A stretch of DNA of 20,237 nt from Roseimaritima sp. (GCA_007124075.1 SLFV01000328.1:1-20237); one strand, 5' to 3'; positions 1-8,454 are shown, numbered from the stretch's first letter. The notes: generated by a model not told the origin, from the letters alone. Made by a program: numbers and translations.

Positions 1-113
1 AGCAGATCGTCGCAACGACTGGCGAGCGCCATATTTGAATCGCACACAATTCCCAATTCAATTTCCACTCCGATCGTCGGCTGAGCGCTGCCTGCGAAGC
101 TAAGCTTGGTCAT
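1..113 (-). CDS. Carboxylate-amine ligase, GCS2 family (N-terminus only, cut by window edge)
   Basis: Only the first 37 residues are present; the gene continues beyond base 1. The peptide starts MTKLSFAGSAQP and then reads TIGVEIELGIV, matching the N-terminal strand of glutamate-cysteine ligase type 2 / YbdK-type carboxylate-amine ligases (usual form TxGVExELxLVD), followed by a region where the family has a helix containing a DDLL-like end. Known members join glutamate or another acid to an amine using ATP. The ATG at 111-113 is preceded by a GGAA purine stretch about 6-7 bases upstream. The start overlaps the last 14 bases of the upstream M20 amidohydrolase gene, so the two are probably cotranscribed and translationally coupled. 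The identification rests on a short stretch, so the exact substrate cannot be stated. Confidence 0.6.
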   Translation of the reverse strand, partial: MTKLSFAGSAQPTIGVEIELGIVCDSNMALASRCDDL

Positions 114-1344
114 GCGTATTTCCGTTGCCTGGGGGTTGGAAGTACAGAATTGCAGCGGTCGCCATAACTTTCGCACCGTGCATGATTGCAGATTCGTCAA
201 CGTCAAACAACGACGTGTGCAACGGAGCGGTGCCGACTTGCTGTCCCGCGACTCCCAGACGCAACATGGCACCTGGAATCTCCTTCAAGTAAATGGAGAA
301 ATCTTCACTTCCCAAACTTGGTTCGTCGATCCACTGCACCGCCTGTGCCCCCAAAGCGTATTTGGTGGCTTTTTCCAACAAGACAACAAGATCGGGGTCG
401 TTGATCACGGCTGGCGTCTGGACCAGCAAGCGAAAGTCTACCTTACAACCCGTCTCCATGGCGACTGCGTCGCTGATCGATTCCAGCATTCCCAGGACTC
501 GTTTGCGAACTTCAACAGAAAGCGTACGCAATGTTCCCTCCAGTTCCGCCGAGGCGGGAATGACGTTTGCCTTCTCACCGGCCCTTAACTTACCAATCGA
601 CATCGCCACCGCGTCGATAGGGGCGACCACTCGCGTCAATCGGCGATACGCTGACTGGATCCATTGACTGATCGCTTCAACCGGATCGGTCGTCAAATGT
701 GGTCGCGCACCGTGCCCCCCCATCCCACGGCATTCGACCTGAAACATGTCGCAGTGCGCGGTCAACAATCCAGATCGCAGTCCGATCGATCCCACCGAAC
801 GCGTCGGGTCGACGTGCAACGCCAAAGCCGTCGCCACCCGCTCCAAGGCGTGTCGGTGCACCATGTACATCGCACCGGTGCCCTTTTCTTCCGATGGCTG
901 CAGCAGGGCACGTACCGCAACCGGCCAGGGCAGCCCCCCGGTTGATTGCATTTTCCGCAAAAGAGACATCGCGGCATAAATGATCGCAGCATGGACGTCA
1001 TGCCCGCAAGCGTGCATGACTTGGTCGTTGACGCTGCGATACCCAACCGTCTTCTCATCCTGAATTGGCAAGGCATCAATATCACCTCGCAACGCCAGAA
1101 GGGAGCCATCAAAGTCTGGATCGCTGATCAAATCACAAGTCAACCCACGACGCTCAGCGACCACGTTGACAGGTAACCCTAACCCCAAAAATTCTTCATT
1201 TAACTTGCTGGTGGTAGCAAATTCGTGATCCGAAAGCTCAGGATGTTTGTGCAGATACCTCCGTAGCTCGATCCATTTTGGGTTTAACTCGTTGGCCCAG
1301 TGTTCAATTTCGTCCAGCCACGCCTTAGACGTTGGTGTCGTCAC
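100..1344 (-). CDS. M20 family metallo-amidohydrolase (hippurate hydrolase / N-acyl amino acid amidohydrolase type)
   Basis: The 414-residue protein is full length for the M20D group, cytosolic dinuclear-metal enzymes that remove acyl groups from N-acyl amino acids or cleave related amides. Visible motifs are HPELSDHE at 34-41, LRGDIDALPI at 85-94, the metal-binding HACGHDVH at 111-118, the catalytic/metal Glu pair at 152-153, His177, the dimerisation-lid GGHGARPH at 209-216, GSEDFS at 345-350 and LHTSLFDVDE at 375-384 with the last metal His. The start is GTG at 1342-1344, supported by GGAG five bases upstream; the nearby ATG at 1344-1346 is out of frame. The 3' end overlaps the ligase gene start by 14 bases. 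The natural substrate is not visible from sequence, and indole-3-acetyl-amino acid or N-acetyl-diaminopimelate type activities are alternatives within the family. Confidence 0.9.
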   Translation of the reverse strand: MTTPTSKAWLDEIEHWANELNPKWIELRRYLHKHPELSDHEFATTSKLNEEFLGLGLPVNVVAERRGLTCDLISDPDFDGSLLALRGDIDALPIQDEKTVGYRSVNDQVMHACGHDVHAAIIYAAMSLLRKMQSTGGLPWPVAVRALLQPSEEKGTGAMYMVHRHALERVATALALHVDPTRSVGSIGLRSGLLTAHCDMFQVECRGMGGHGARPHLTTDPVEAISQWIQSAYRRLTRVVAPIDAVAMSIGKLRAGEKANVIPASAELEGTLRTLSVEVRKRVLGMLESISDAVAMETGCKVDFRLLVQTPAVINDPDLVVLLEKATKYALGAQAVQWIDEPSLGSEDFSIYLKEIPGAMLRLGVAGQQVGTAPLHTSLFDVDESAIMHGAKVMATAAILYFQPPGNGNTHDQA

Positions 1345-1469
1345 ATCAGCTCCGGAAGTAAGGAAGTGAAAACCGATCGCGGTTGCTAGGTCGGCTACCC
1401 CTGCTGATAAGATGTTCTAAAATCAGCAGTCGTGCAACAAGAGCAGTCGTTATTACACGCAATAAGACC

Positions 1470-2009
1470 ATGAGCCGCATTGTTTCCCGCCGACCGCAAT
1501 CCAGCGAGTACGCCTGCGATGCGGCTCTTGAAAAAATGTTTCAACAGGTTCCAGGGAATGATTTGCTGGTAGTGCTGCGTGACCAGTGGCCTGAATTTTT
1601 CGATTTGATTCGCAGTGTTGGGACCGATCAAGTCGATGAAATCCACCCGCCCTACCGCTGGACGATTCGGCAAGTCGTGGCGCACCTCGCGGAAGCCGAA
1701 AGGATTTTTGGTTATCGCATCCTCCGATTCGCTGCGGGAGACCCGGCACCGCTGCCCGGTTGGGACGAAAATGCCTACGCAGAAAGCAAATACGGCCTGG
1801 GGGGAAAGCTAAATCGGTTGGTCGAAGAGATCGAACTGCAGCGGCAGACCAATCTGCTGCTGTTAAGACGCCTTCGGCCTTCCGCTTGGGATCGTCAGGG
1901 GCAAGCCGACGGACGCAGCTTGACGGTACGTGCTTGTGGATGGTTGCTGGCGGCCCACTTTAACCATCACGTCAAGATCCTATCCCAACGGATCAACTCC
2001 GGCGTCTAA
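1470..2009 (+). CDS. DinB-like (YfiT/DinB_2) putative metal-binding protein
   Basis: With the ATG at 1470 the protein has 179 residues and the four-helix DinB fold pattern. WTIRQVVAHLAEAE (64-77) carries the first metal-ligand His72, followed by a YRILRFAAGDPAPLPGWDE-like segment (82-100) that is typical of DinB_2 proteins, and AAHFNHHVKIL (161-171) supplies His163 and His167. Family members include thiol transferases such as bacillithiol S-transferases and many proteins of unknown role, so no substrate is claimed. The frame is open upstream to a TTG at 1383, but that extension has no family character and ATG 1470 is preferred although its Shine-Dalgarno is weak. It is divergent from the M20 gene across about 125 bases and converges on asd with 44 bases between stops. 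Confidence 0.8.
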   Translation: MSRIVSRRPQSSEYACDAALEKMFQQVPGNDLLVVLRDQWPEFFDLIRSVGTDQVDEIHPPYRWTIRQVVAHLAEAERIFGYRILRFAAGDPAPLPGWDENAYAESKYGLGGKLNRLVEEIELQRQTNLLLLRRLRPSAWDRQGQADGRSLTVRACGWLLAAHFNHHVKILSQRINSGV

Positions 2010-2044
2010 CAACCGGTGGAAGCGTCCAGGGTTGACTTTGACAT

Positions 2045-2064
2045 TGACCGATGTTAGGCGGTCA
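2045..2064. terminator. Hairpin across the asd stop codon
   Basis: TGACCG (2045-2050) and CGGTCA (2059-2064) form a perfect 6-bp stem with an 8-base loop that contains the asd stop codon (2054-2056, minus strand). It lies between the convergent DinB-like and asd genes. There is no T-run on either strand, so it is not a classical intrinsic terminator; end-trimming or bidirectional attenuation is an inference. Confidence 0.35.
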
Positions 2065-3073
2065 CCTGCGTTTGCGTCAGCAGCAGTTCCGCAATCTGGA
2101 CCGCATTGGTTGCAGCCCCCTTCCGGAGGTTATCGCTAACACACCAGAACGCAATCCCATTGGGACTGCTCAGGTCTTTACGGATGCGCCCGACCAATAC
2201 TTGATCACTGCCGACGCAATTTACCGGAGTCGGATAGCGGCTTTGTGACAATTCATCAATCACAGTAATCCCGTCCGCCTGCGAAAGCAGTTGGCGTGCT
2301 TCCGTAAGCGATAGTGGCTGTTCTGTTTCCACCAAAATCGATTCGCTGTGGCCAATCATTACCGGGACACGGACACAGGTCGGACAAACCTGGATTGTCG
2401 CGTCGCCCAAGATCTTTCGTGTTTCCTCCACCATCTTCATTTCTTCGGAGGTATACCCCTCGTATTTTTCCGAACCGATTTGCGGAATCAGGTTGAAAGC
2501 GATGTCGTGCTGGAAGACCCTCGGGACCGCATCGGTACGTTTATCTAGTGCGGCATTGGTCATTTGCTCCAGTTCAGCAGAACCCGCCAGTCCCGCTCCG
2601 CTGGTAGCCTGATAGGTACTGACGACCACGCGACGCACTCGAGCCGCACGGTGGAACGGAGCGAGGGCCAAAACCATTTGGGTCGTGCTGCAGTTTGGAC
2701 TAGCAATGATCCCTTGGTGTTGCTGAATCGCTGCGGGATTCACCTCCGGAATGACCAAGGGGACCTTTGCATCCATCCGCCAAAAACCGCTTTCATCGAC
2801 CACGACCGCCCCCCGCGCGGTTGCCCAAGGCGCAAATTCGGCCGAGACTTCGTCTGGGGTGCTGGCGATCACCAAATCGACGTCATCAAAGGACTCTGGC
2901 CGCAACAGTTCCACCGTCTTTAGGCAATCACCAAATTTGATTCGCGTTCCGGCCGACCGGCTGGATGCCAGTAACTTTAGGTTTTTAATCGGCAACTGCC
3001 GTGCATGGATTTGTTCCAGTACGATGCGCCCAACCGCTCCCGTCGCTCCAACCACTGCCAAGTTTTCAAACAC
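2054..3073 (-). CDS. asd: Aspartate-semialdehyde dehydrogenase
   Basis: This enzyme reduces aspartyl phosphate to aspartate semialdehyde with NADPH, the branch step toward lysine/diaminopimelate, threonine and methionine. The 339 residues fit the family length. The NADP-binding loop GATGAVG is at 9-15, the catalytic cysteine is Cys128 in SPNCSTTQM, Gln155 lies in STYQATSGAG, and the substrate/acid-base pair is Arg245 and His252 in CVRVPVMIGHSE. The C-terminal LRKGAATNAVQIAELL helix (317-332) is the usual ending. The start is GTG at 3071-3073, supported by GGGAG about seven bases upstream. It lies 177 bases downstream of the FGE-like gene on the same strand and probably has its own promoter in that gap. 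No unusual residue was seen. Confidence 0.96.
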   Translation of the reverse strand: MFENLAVVGATGAVGRIVLEQIHARQLPIKNLKLLASSRSAGTRIKFGDCLKTVELLRPESFDDVDLVIASTPDEVSAEFAPWATARGAVVVDESGFWRMDAKVPLVIPEVNPAAIQQHQGIIASPNCSTTQMVLALAPFHRAARVRRVVVSTYQATSGAGLAGSAELEQMTNAALDKRTDAVPRVFQHDIAFNLIPQIGSEKYEGYTSEEMKMVEETRKILGDATIQVCPTCVRVPVMIGHSESILVETEQPLSLTEARQLLSQADGITVIDELSQSRYPTPVNCVGSDQVLVGRIRKDLSSPNGIAFWCVSDNLRKGAATNAVQIAELLLTQTQVTA

Positions 3074-3229
3074 GGCTCGTCTCCCGTTCCCATACAGTAA
3101 ATTGCTTAGCCAAATGCAATCCCAAGAATCTGGGATCTACGCACATTCTCGGCCTGCACAGCCTCCGAGCAAAATATATCTTGCCGTGCCGATCAAGAAC
3201 ACTCGACGCAACATCGGTGCTTGCGATGC

Positions 3230-3258
3230 CCCAGGTAGTGAGAAAGGCAACTACTGGG
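3230..3258. terminator. Hairpin across the stop codon of the FGE-like gene
   Basis: CCCAG-G-TAGT (3230-3239) pairs with ACTACTGGG (3250-3258) as a 9-bp stem with one bulged G and a 10-base loop. The right arm contains the stop codon of the FGE-like gene (3251-3253, minus strand). No T-run follows in the direction of transcription, so a classical terminator is not supported. Confidence 0.35.
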
Positions 3259-4447
3259 CAGCCTTCCACTGCTGGATTGCTTCAGGAAGGTTCTTGTCGA
3301 CCAATCCCAGGCCACCGCGACCCTCCGTCAACCTGGACTCGATGTCGCTTTTTTCTCCCTCGGTGACCGCTTCCCAGAATTTGTTGATCGTCTCTCGATC
3401 AAGCGGTCGGAGCGATCGAACCATTCGAAAACCGACTCCGCGAGCGGGGTCGGTGGTGAACCACCAAGGGCTTTTGGGATAGTTGGGGTCGTACTCCTTC
3501 CACTCCGGATCGTCCGACCCCAGCCTTGCGGCACACCGCAATTGCGCGGCATCAAATTCCCAGCATCCGCCACGCAATGTGCAAGGGAAAGGTTTGTTGG
3601 GCCACTTTGCACTGGAAACGCCCGTCAATCCCTGCTGGGTTTGCTGTGAGTAACCGTCAACCGTGAAGGCATCAACGGTCCATTCCGCAACGTTGCCATG
3701 CATGTCATACAGGCCATACGGATTCGGTTTTTTCGTTCCAACGGCTTGCGGCCCATCGTCAGCATTATCGAAGAACCAAGCATAATCCTCCAGTTCGCCA
3801 GCATCGTCGCCAAAGAAATACGCGGTCGCCGAACCAGCGCGGCACGCGTATTCCCATTCGGCTTCGGTTGGAAGTCGGTACTGCGCCTCCGTGATCCCGC
3901 TCAGCCACTTGGTGTACTGTTTTGCCGCATACTGTGTCATCGTCACGGCCGGTTTCTCGGGCGATTTACCGTATTCGTACGTATGCTCTGGGTCATAAAG
4001 CGGTGTGGGGGTTGTGATCGCGTCCACCAAATTGTCCTGGCCCACGGGCCGAATCCCGCGAGCCTCAAAATCCTTGAAGACTTCGTACAGATTCATAAAC
4101 TCGTCGTATTCCGCCCAAGTCACCTCGGTCTTGCCCATCCAAAACGGGTCGATTGTCACCTTCACTTGTGGGCCCTCATTTTCCTCCCTGCCTTGCTCGT
4201 CCTCTGGACTGCCAAGCAGAAAATGACCACCGGGAATCGGAATCATTTCAAAATGAACATCGCTGCCAGGAATCCTGTGGACGTAGGGAACCATATACCC
4301 GCCCTGAATTTCAACACTCGGACCCGTTTCGGGTTTCTGGGCAGAGATCCCCGGGACAGGGGTCTGGCTGGTTTGTTCGGCGAGCGCGGGCAGCGAGCCG
4401 ACAGCAACAAGAAACAAAACCAGCGTCCCGATTACAGAACGATACAT
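3251..4447 (-). CDS. Secreted formylglycine-generating-enzyme-like (SUMF1 fold) protein without the catalytic cysteine pair
   Basis: The 398-residue protein begins with a signal peptide (hydrophobic stretch at about 5-22, likely cleavage after ALA at 23). A complete FGE-sulfatase domain follows: IPGGHFLLGS (71-80), PFWMGKTEVTWAEY (101-114), YRLPTEAEWEYACRAG (190-205), YDMHGNVAEWTVD (247-259), LRGGCWEFDAAQLRCAAR (291-308) and GFRMVRSL (339-346). True aerobic FGEs have two cysteines in the RGGSxxCxxxxC stretch. Here only Cys295, directly after GG, and Cys305, which matches the structural cysteine of CAAR, are seen, so the oxidase activity that makes formylglycine is not expected. An ~50-residue tail (350-398) follows the domain. 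SUMF1-like domains are also used as binding modules, which fits an exported protein better. It lies between asd and nadB on the same strand. Confidence 0.85.
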   Translation of the reverse strand: MYRSVIGTLVLFLVAVGSLPALAEQTSQTPVPGISAQKPETGPSVEIQGGYMVPYVHRIPGSDVHFEMIPIPGGHFLLGSPEDEQGREENEGPQVKVTIDPFWMGKTEVTWAEYDEFMNLYEVFKDFEARGIRPVGQDNLVDAITTPTPLYDPEHTYEYGKSPEKPAVTMTQYAAKQYTKWLSGITEAQYRLPTEAEWEYACRAGSATAYFFGDDAGELEDYAWFFDNADDGPQAVGTKKPNPYGLYDMHGNVAEWTVDAFTVDGYSQQTQQGLTGVSSAKWPNKPFPCTLRGGCWEFDAAQLRCAARLGSDDPEWKEYDPNYPKSPWWFTTDPARGVGFRMVRSLRPLDRETINKFWEAVTEGEKSDIESRLTEGRGGLGLVDKNLPEAIQQWKAAQ

Positions 4448-4607
4448 TGCTAGAACTCTTTCAGGCGGAAGAAATCAAACGGGCTGGGCTTCACGATAAT
4501 CTGAAGTTGAAGTCGCTTCCAGAGGCTGGACCAAATGCATGCCCTATTGCAGGGTCGCTGCATGACCGGAAGCGTCGGTGTGCCGGAAGGTTGCCTGGGG
4601 ACATTTT

Positions 4608-6275
4608 TCAATAAGAACCCACGGGATCCTGCACCGATTGCTCCGGCAACGGTTGCCCAGGACGTGGATAGCCCCCGGCCGTTTCGATTTGAACCGCCAG
4701 GTGCCGCCGCCAGTTCAGGTCGTTGGCAACCGGGAAGTCGGTGCGGAAGTGGACCCCCCGCGATTCCTCGCGAGCCAGGGCGGAAGTGGCCATCATCCAC
4801 GCGGCTTGCAGTAAATTCTGTGTCTCCCAACCCTGCTCGTGATCGAATTGTTGCGGCAGGACGTAGGCCAGCAGCGAATCGATCGACGAAACCGCTTCCT
4901 TCAGTCCAGCGGCGTCGCGTTGAACACCAACCAACCGCCCCATGACACTCTTCAGCGATGCCCGCACGTCGGCCAGGTCCAGCGATTGCCCCCGGTGTCG
5001 CGTTGGCGACGATTCAATGGGTAACGCGGTCATGACGTCGGGCATTTCAGCAGCCGCGCGGGCGGCACCTTGACCCGCCAGCGCTCCAAAAACCAAGCCT
5101 TCTAACAGGCTATTGCTGGCAAGCCGATTCGCTCCATGCAGTCCGCTACTGGTAACTTCACCAGCAGCCCACAACCCCGGCAAGCTGGTATGCCCCGATC
5201 GATCGACTGAAACGCCACCGACCATGTAGTGCGCACCAGGGCGGACGGGGATACGATCGGTTGCGAGATCAAGCCCAAACTCTTCACAGGTTTTCGCGAT
5301 CCCAGGAAAGCGACGCAGCACGACCTCGCGGTCCAAATGCGCCAAATCCAAGTAGACACAGTTGTGCGACGTTACCGCCATCTGCCGAATGATCGATTGA
5401 CTGACAATATCGCGGGGTGCCAATTCGGCTCGAGGATCGTAGTCGGGCATGAAACGATCGCCGTTACAATCGACTAAATAAGCCCCCTCGCCGCGAATGG
5501 CCTCGGTGATCAGGGAGCGCGATGAACCCGCAATGTAGAGTACCGTCGGGTGAAATTGAATGAACTCCATGTCCCGCAATTCCGCCCCTGCCCGATACGC
5601 CAACGCGTATCCGTCCCCCGTGGCCACCGGTGGATTGGTTGATTCGCGAAAGACCTGCCCCGCTCCTCCGGTGCATAAAATCGTTTGTTTCGCCCAGACC
5701 ATCGTCGGTTGCGACCCGCCTTGGGTGATCACCGCCCCGCGGCACCGACCATCGTGGGTCAACAAATCCAGCGTGAAAGCTCGTTCCCAAATCTCCGTTT
5801 GCGTCGACTGCCGAATGTGCTCGATCATCGCTCGCATTACCTCACGGCCCGTCGCGTCTCCATGGGCATGGACGATACGCTGGTGGCTGTGGCCTCCTTC
5901 CCGCCCCAGGGCCAATGTACCCGCATCGTGATCGAAGCGAGTTCCCCAAGCGATTAGTTCCTCGATCCGCCGCGGGCCGTCACGGATCACCATATCAACA
6001 ATCTCGGGGTTACAGAGATTACCCCCGGCCGCCATGGTATCGTTGAAATGATGTTGGAAGTCGTCCTCCGGACCCAACACGCCGGCAATCCCCCCTTGCG
6101 CGTAGTTGCTGTTGGATTCCAGCAGTTTATCTTTCGTCACCAACAACGCGGTCTGGTTGGGATGGGCTTCACGGACGGCTCGCAACCCCGCCAAACCGCT
6201 ACCGATGACCAACAAATCAGCAAAGCGATGCGAGACGTTTTTCGGCCGAAACGGAACGAGATAACGGGGCGTCAT
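4608..6275 (-). CDS. nadB: L-aspartate oxidase
   Basis: NadB is a cytosolic FAD enzyme that oxidises L-aspartate to iminoaspartate, the first step of de novo NAD synthesis with NadA. The 555-residue protein shows the dinucleotide motif GSGLAG (25-30), SNYAQGGIAG (56-65), GREGGHSHQR (124-133), EFIQFHPT (237-244), TEAIRGEGA (257-265), the DPRAELAPRDIV segment with catalytic-type Arg288, His349 in RPGAHYMVGG, the FAD-binding WAAGEVTSSGLHGANRLASNS run (369-389) and the C-terminal ESRGVHFRTDFP (514-525). These distinguish it from succinate dehydrogenase/fumarate reductase flavoproteins together with the absence of partner subunits. It is about 15 residues longer than E. coli NadB. The ATG at 6273-6275 has no clear Shine-Dalgarno. 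It is divergent from psd across 191 bases. No nadA or nadC is in the window. Confidence 0.95.
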   Translation of the reverse strand: MTPRYLVPFRPKNVSHRFADLLVIGSGLAGLRAVREAHPNQTALLVTKDKLLESNSNYAQGGIAGVLGPEDDFQHHFNDTMAAGGNLCNPEIVDMVIRDGPRRIEELIAWGTRFDHDAGTLALGREGGHSHQRIVHAHGDATGREVMRAMIEHIRQSTQTEIWERAFTLDLLTHDGRCRGAVITQGGSQPTMVWAKQTILCTGGAGQVFRESTNPPVATGDGYALAYRAGAELRDMEFIQFHPTVLYIAGSSRSLITEAIRGEGAYLVDCNGDRFMPDYDPRAELAPRDIVSQSIIRQMAVTSHNCVYLDLAHLDREVVLRRFPGIAKTCEEFGLDLATDRIPVRPGAHYMVGGVSVDRSGHTSLPGLWAAGEVTSSGLHGANRLASNSLLEGLVFGALAGQGAARAAAEMPDVMTALPIESSPTRHRGQSLDLADVRASLKSVMGRLVGVQRDAAGLKEAVSSIDSLLAYVLPQQFDHEQGWETQNLLQAAWMMATSALAREESRGVHFRTDFPVANDLNWRRHLAVQIETAGGYPRPGQPLPEQSVQDPVGSY

Positions 6276-6466
6276 GGGGCAAACTGCTCTGAAAGCCGGA
6301 GGGGCTCGTTTCCAAGCACAGGAGAAAAAAGGAATTCAAGAAGGAGGCGGTTCGCCGCTGCAGGACCATCTTTTCGAAACGACCTAGTATAGCCGGCCAG
6401 ACAGTGCGATGATAATACACCGTAAGAAATCCAAGTTTCGAGACGCCCCCTGACGAATCCACTTCC

Positions 6467-7528
6467 ATGACCGATCACTCTCCGGAAAATTCACCCGCGA
6501 AGGAGTCCGTTCCACTGCCGCAAAACACGCGTAATTCCTTGCCCGAACCCCGACCGCTGGAGCCAATGGACCCACAAATCCGGAATATCCAACCCGGTGG
6601 GGGCCCTGTGATGCAAATGGAACTGGCTTGGGGACGACTGAGACGCTGGGGGTTGCGGCTGTTTCGCCCCGGGTACGTAGCCAAAATGAAACAACGCAGG
6701 CGTGGCAAAGCGGGAGGCATCCCTTTTGAACCGGTGGACCCGCGGGATGTCAAATATTACCGGAACCAAGCAACCTACTGCTGGTCCCCGGAGGATGATG
6801 CTTTCGCCTGGCGGGATCGACTGCCGTTTGTTCGCGCGGGCCTAGCAGAGTTATTGCTGATTGGTGGCGGATTCGCAGGTTTGACTGCTTTGGCGGTGTG
6901 GCTGTGGTGGCCCGCAGCCTTACCACCGGCCGTCGTTTGCGGCCTGGTCGTCTGGTTTTTTAGGGACCCAAGGCGTGACATCCCGACAGGCCCGGGGGAA
7001 ATCGTTTCTCCCGCAGACGGCAAAGTGGTTCAGATCGAAACCCTAGATGATCCGGACATCGGCAGCGCGGTTCAGATAGGAATTTTTCTCTCGATTTTCA
7101 ATGTTCATGCAAATCGGGCCAGCGAGGCTGGGCGAGTGATCGGCATTCGCTATCGGCCCGGCAAGTTTCTCAACGCCTTGCGACCGGAATCGGCGAGAGA
7201 AAATGAACGGTTAGAACTGCTGCTTGAAACCGCCAATTCGTCTCGCCGGTTCATCAAGATACACCAGATTACCGGCCAATTCGCACGGCGTATTGTCTGT
7301 TGGGTGCGGCCGGGAGATGAATTAAAGCGAGGCGAAATGTTCGGAATGATTAAATTGGGATCAAGAACGGAGCTTTTGATTCCCGCTTCGCCTGACTTGA
7401 AAGTCCTGTGCCAACTCGGTGACAAAGTGGCTGCCGGTTCCAGCCTGTTGGCAATGTATGCGGAGGAACCATCAACAGATCTTGCCAGACCCCCAGCCGA
7501 TTCAACGAGAACGAACGAGCGTGAGTGA
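6467..7528 (+). CDS. psd: Phosphatidylserine decarboxylase proenzyme with N-terminal extension
   Basis: This enzyme decarboxylates phosphatidylserine to phosphatidylethanolamine at the inner membrane, using a pyruvoyl group made by self-cleavage. The core contains GEIVSPADGKVV (177-188), SIFNVHANR with His214, RYRPGKFLNALRPESARENER (228-248) and KLGSRTELLIP (296-306), where cleavage is expected between Gly298 and Ser299; this LGSR form is the archaetidylserine-decarboxylase-like short type. That type usually has about 210 residues, whereas this protein has 353. The extra part is a Pro/charged N-terminus (1-60), a basic segment (58-81) and a two-pass hydrophobic region (about 123-164) ahead of the catalytic core. 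The ATG at 6467 is the first in frame. Its stop overlaps the proposed pssA start by 8 bases, so translation is probably coupled. Confidence 0.93.
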   Translation: MTDHSPENSPAKESVPLPQNTRNSLPEPRPLEPMDPQIRNIQPGGGPVMQMELAWGRLRRWGLRLFRPGYVAKMKQRRRGKAGGIPFEPVDPRDVKYYRNQATYCWSPEDDAFAWRDRLPFVRAGLAELLLIGGGFAGLTALAVWLWWPAALPPAVVCGLVVWFFRDPRRDIPTGPGEIVSPADGKVVQIETLDDPDIGSAVQIGIFLSIFNVHANRASEAGRVIGIRYRPGKFLNALRPESARENERLELLLETANSSRRFIKIHQITGQFARRIVCWVRPGDELKRGEMFGMIKLGSRTELLIPASPDLKVLCQLGDKVAAGSSLLAMYAEEPSTDLARPPADSTRTNERE

Positions 7529-8450
7529 AATGAATGTTAAATTCGATGGGGCTGATTCCGGCAATGCATCCGAGCCGCGAAAACGGCGTCGGCGGTTGAC
7601 ACTGGCGGTGCTACCCACGTTGCTGACGCTTGGCAACGGAGTTTGTGGCATGGCGTCGATTGCGGTCGCGGTCAGCGTCAATCTGCCATGGGAAAACGAT
7701 GAGAAACTGTTCATTGCTGGCTGTTTTATTTTCATCGGCATGGTCTTTGACGCGTTGGATGGTTCGGCGGCAAGGATGACCAATCAGTCCAGCCAGTTTG
7801 GGGCGCAATTGGACAGCTTGTGCGACGCCATCACCTTCGGTGCCGCTCCGGCCGTCATTCTGTGGCGTTACAGCAATGTCTTTCCCAATCGCGTCTCCTG
7901 GGCTATTGGTGTGGTGTTTACCTTGTGCGTGTTAATGCGATTGGCGCGTTTTAACGTTGAAACCGAGGAAGACGATGCTCATGAAGGCTTCGAGGGGCTG
8001 CCCAGCCCGGCCGCCGCCGGAACGATCGCAGCCTTTGTAATCTCGATCCCTCACCTGACAACCCTGACTACCGGGGACTACGGCCCAAGAACACAGCATT
8101 GGGCGGAGCAAGCGTTGATAGGATTCCGGTATTTCATCCCGCTGGTAGCGCTGGCTTTGGCGTACCTGATGGTTTCGCGTTTTCGCTACCCCCACGTGGT
8201 TCAACAGCTCCTCCGCGGACGTCGTGCTCCGCATCAAATCGGACAAGCGATGTTCGCCGTCGGCGGGGTTTTTTTGCTGAAGGAATTGGCGTTGCCTTTC
8301 GCTTTGTGCTACTACGCGTTCAGTGCTCCTGCCCGCCATTTAGCCCAAAAATTGGGCTGGGCTTCGAGTCCCAAGGGGGCGTCCTCGCCCGCACTGCTGG
8401 AGACCGAAGACCCCCACGCTGGGGCAGAATCTTGGGAAGACCGCGCCTGA
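7521..8450 (+). CDS. pssA: CDP-diacylglycerol-serine O-phosphatidyltransferase (phosphatidylserine synthase)
   Basis: PssA makes phosphatidylserine from CDP-diacylglycerol and serine in the membrane, supplying the Psd substrate. The complete CDP-alcohol phosphatidyltransferase signature is visible at about residues 77-102: D..DG..AR........G...D...D (in DALDGSAARM, then SQFGAQLDSLCD). Several hydrophobic segments follow, and the C-terminus is hydrophilic. The frame is open well upstream inside psd; GTG at 7521, giving 309 residues and an 8-base overlap with psd, or ATG at 7530, just after the psd stop, are the realistic starts. Family members with this short N-terminus and more than six predicted membrane spans are bacterial PssA. 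The adjacent psd makes the serine substrate more likely than glycerol-phosphate or inositol alternatives. Confidence 0.9.
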   Translation: MSEMNVKFDGADSGNASEPRKRRRRLTLAVLPTLLTLGNGVCGMASIAVAVSVNLPWENDEKLFIAGCFIFIGMVFDALDGSAARMTNQSSQFGAQLDSLCDAITFGAAPAVILWRYSNVFPNRVSWAIGVVFTLCVLMRLARFNVETEEDDAHEGFEGLPSPAAAGTIAAFVISIPHLTTLTTGDYGPRTQHWAEQALIGFRYFIPLVALALAYLMVSRFRYPHVVQQLLRGRRAPHQIGQAMFAVGGVFLLKELALPFALCYYAFSAPARHLAQKLGWASSPKGASSPALLETEDPHAGAESWEDRA

Positions 8451-8454
8451 ATTT

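Noticed and set aside
1383..1469. TTG-initiated 29-codon extension of the DinB-like protein
   Set aside because: The extension lies in the divergent promoter region and lacks family similarity; ATG 1470 is preferred.
3698..4453. 251-codon open frame on the plus strand opposite the FGE-like gene
   Set aside because: The minus strand carries a signal peptide and complete FGE-fold motifs over the same bases; the plus-strand translation is rich in Arg/Phe with no recognisable motif.
6395..6425. Possible promoter before psd with GATAAT near 6411
   Set aside because: No matching -35 hexamer at 16-18 bases, so a promoter call would be guesswork.
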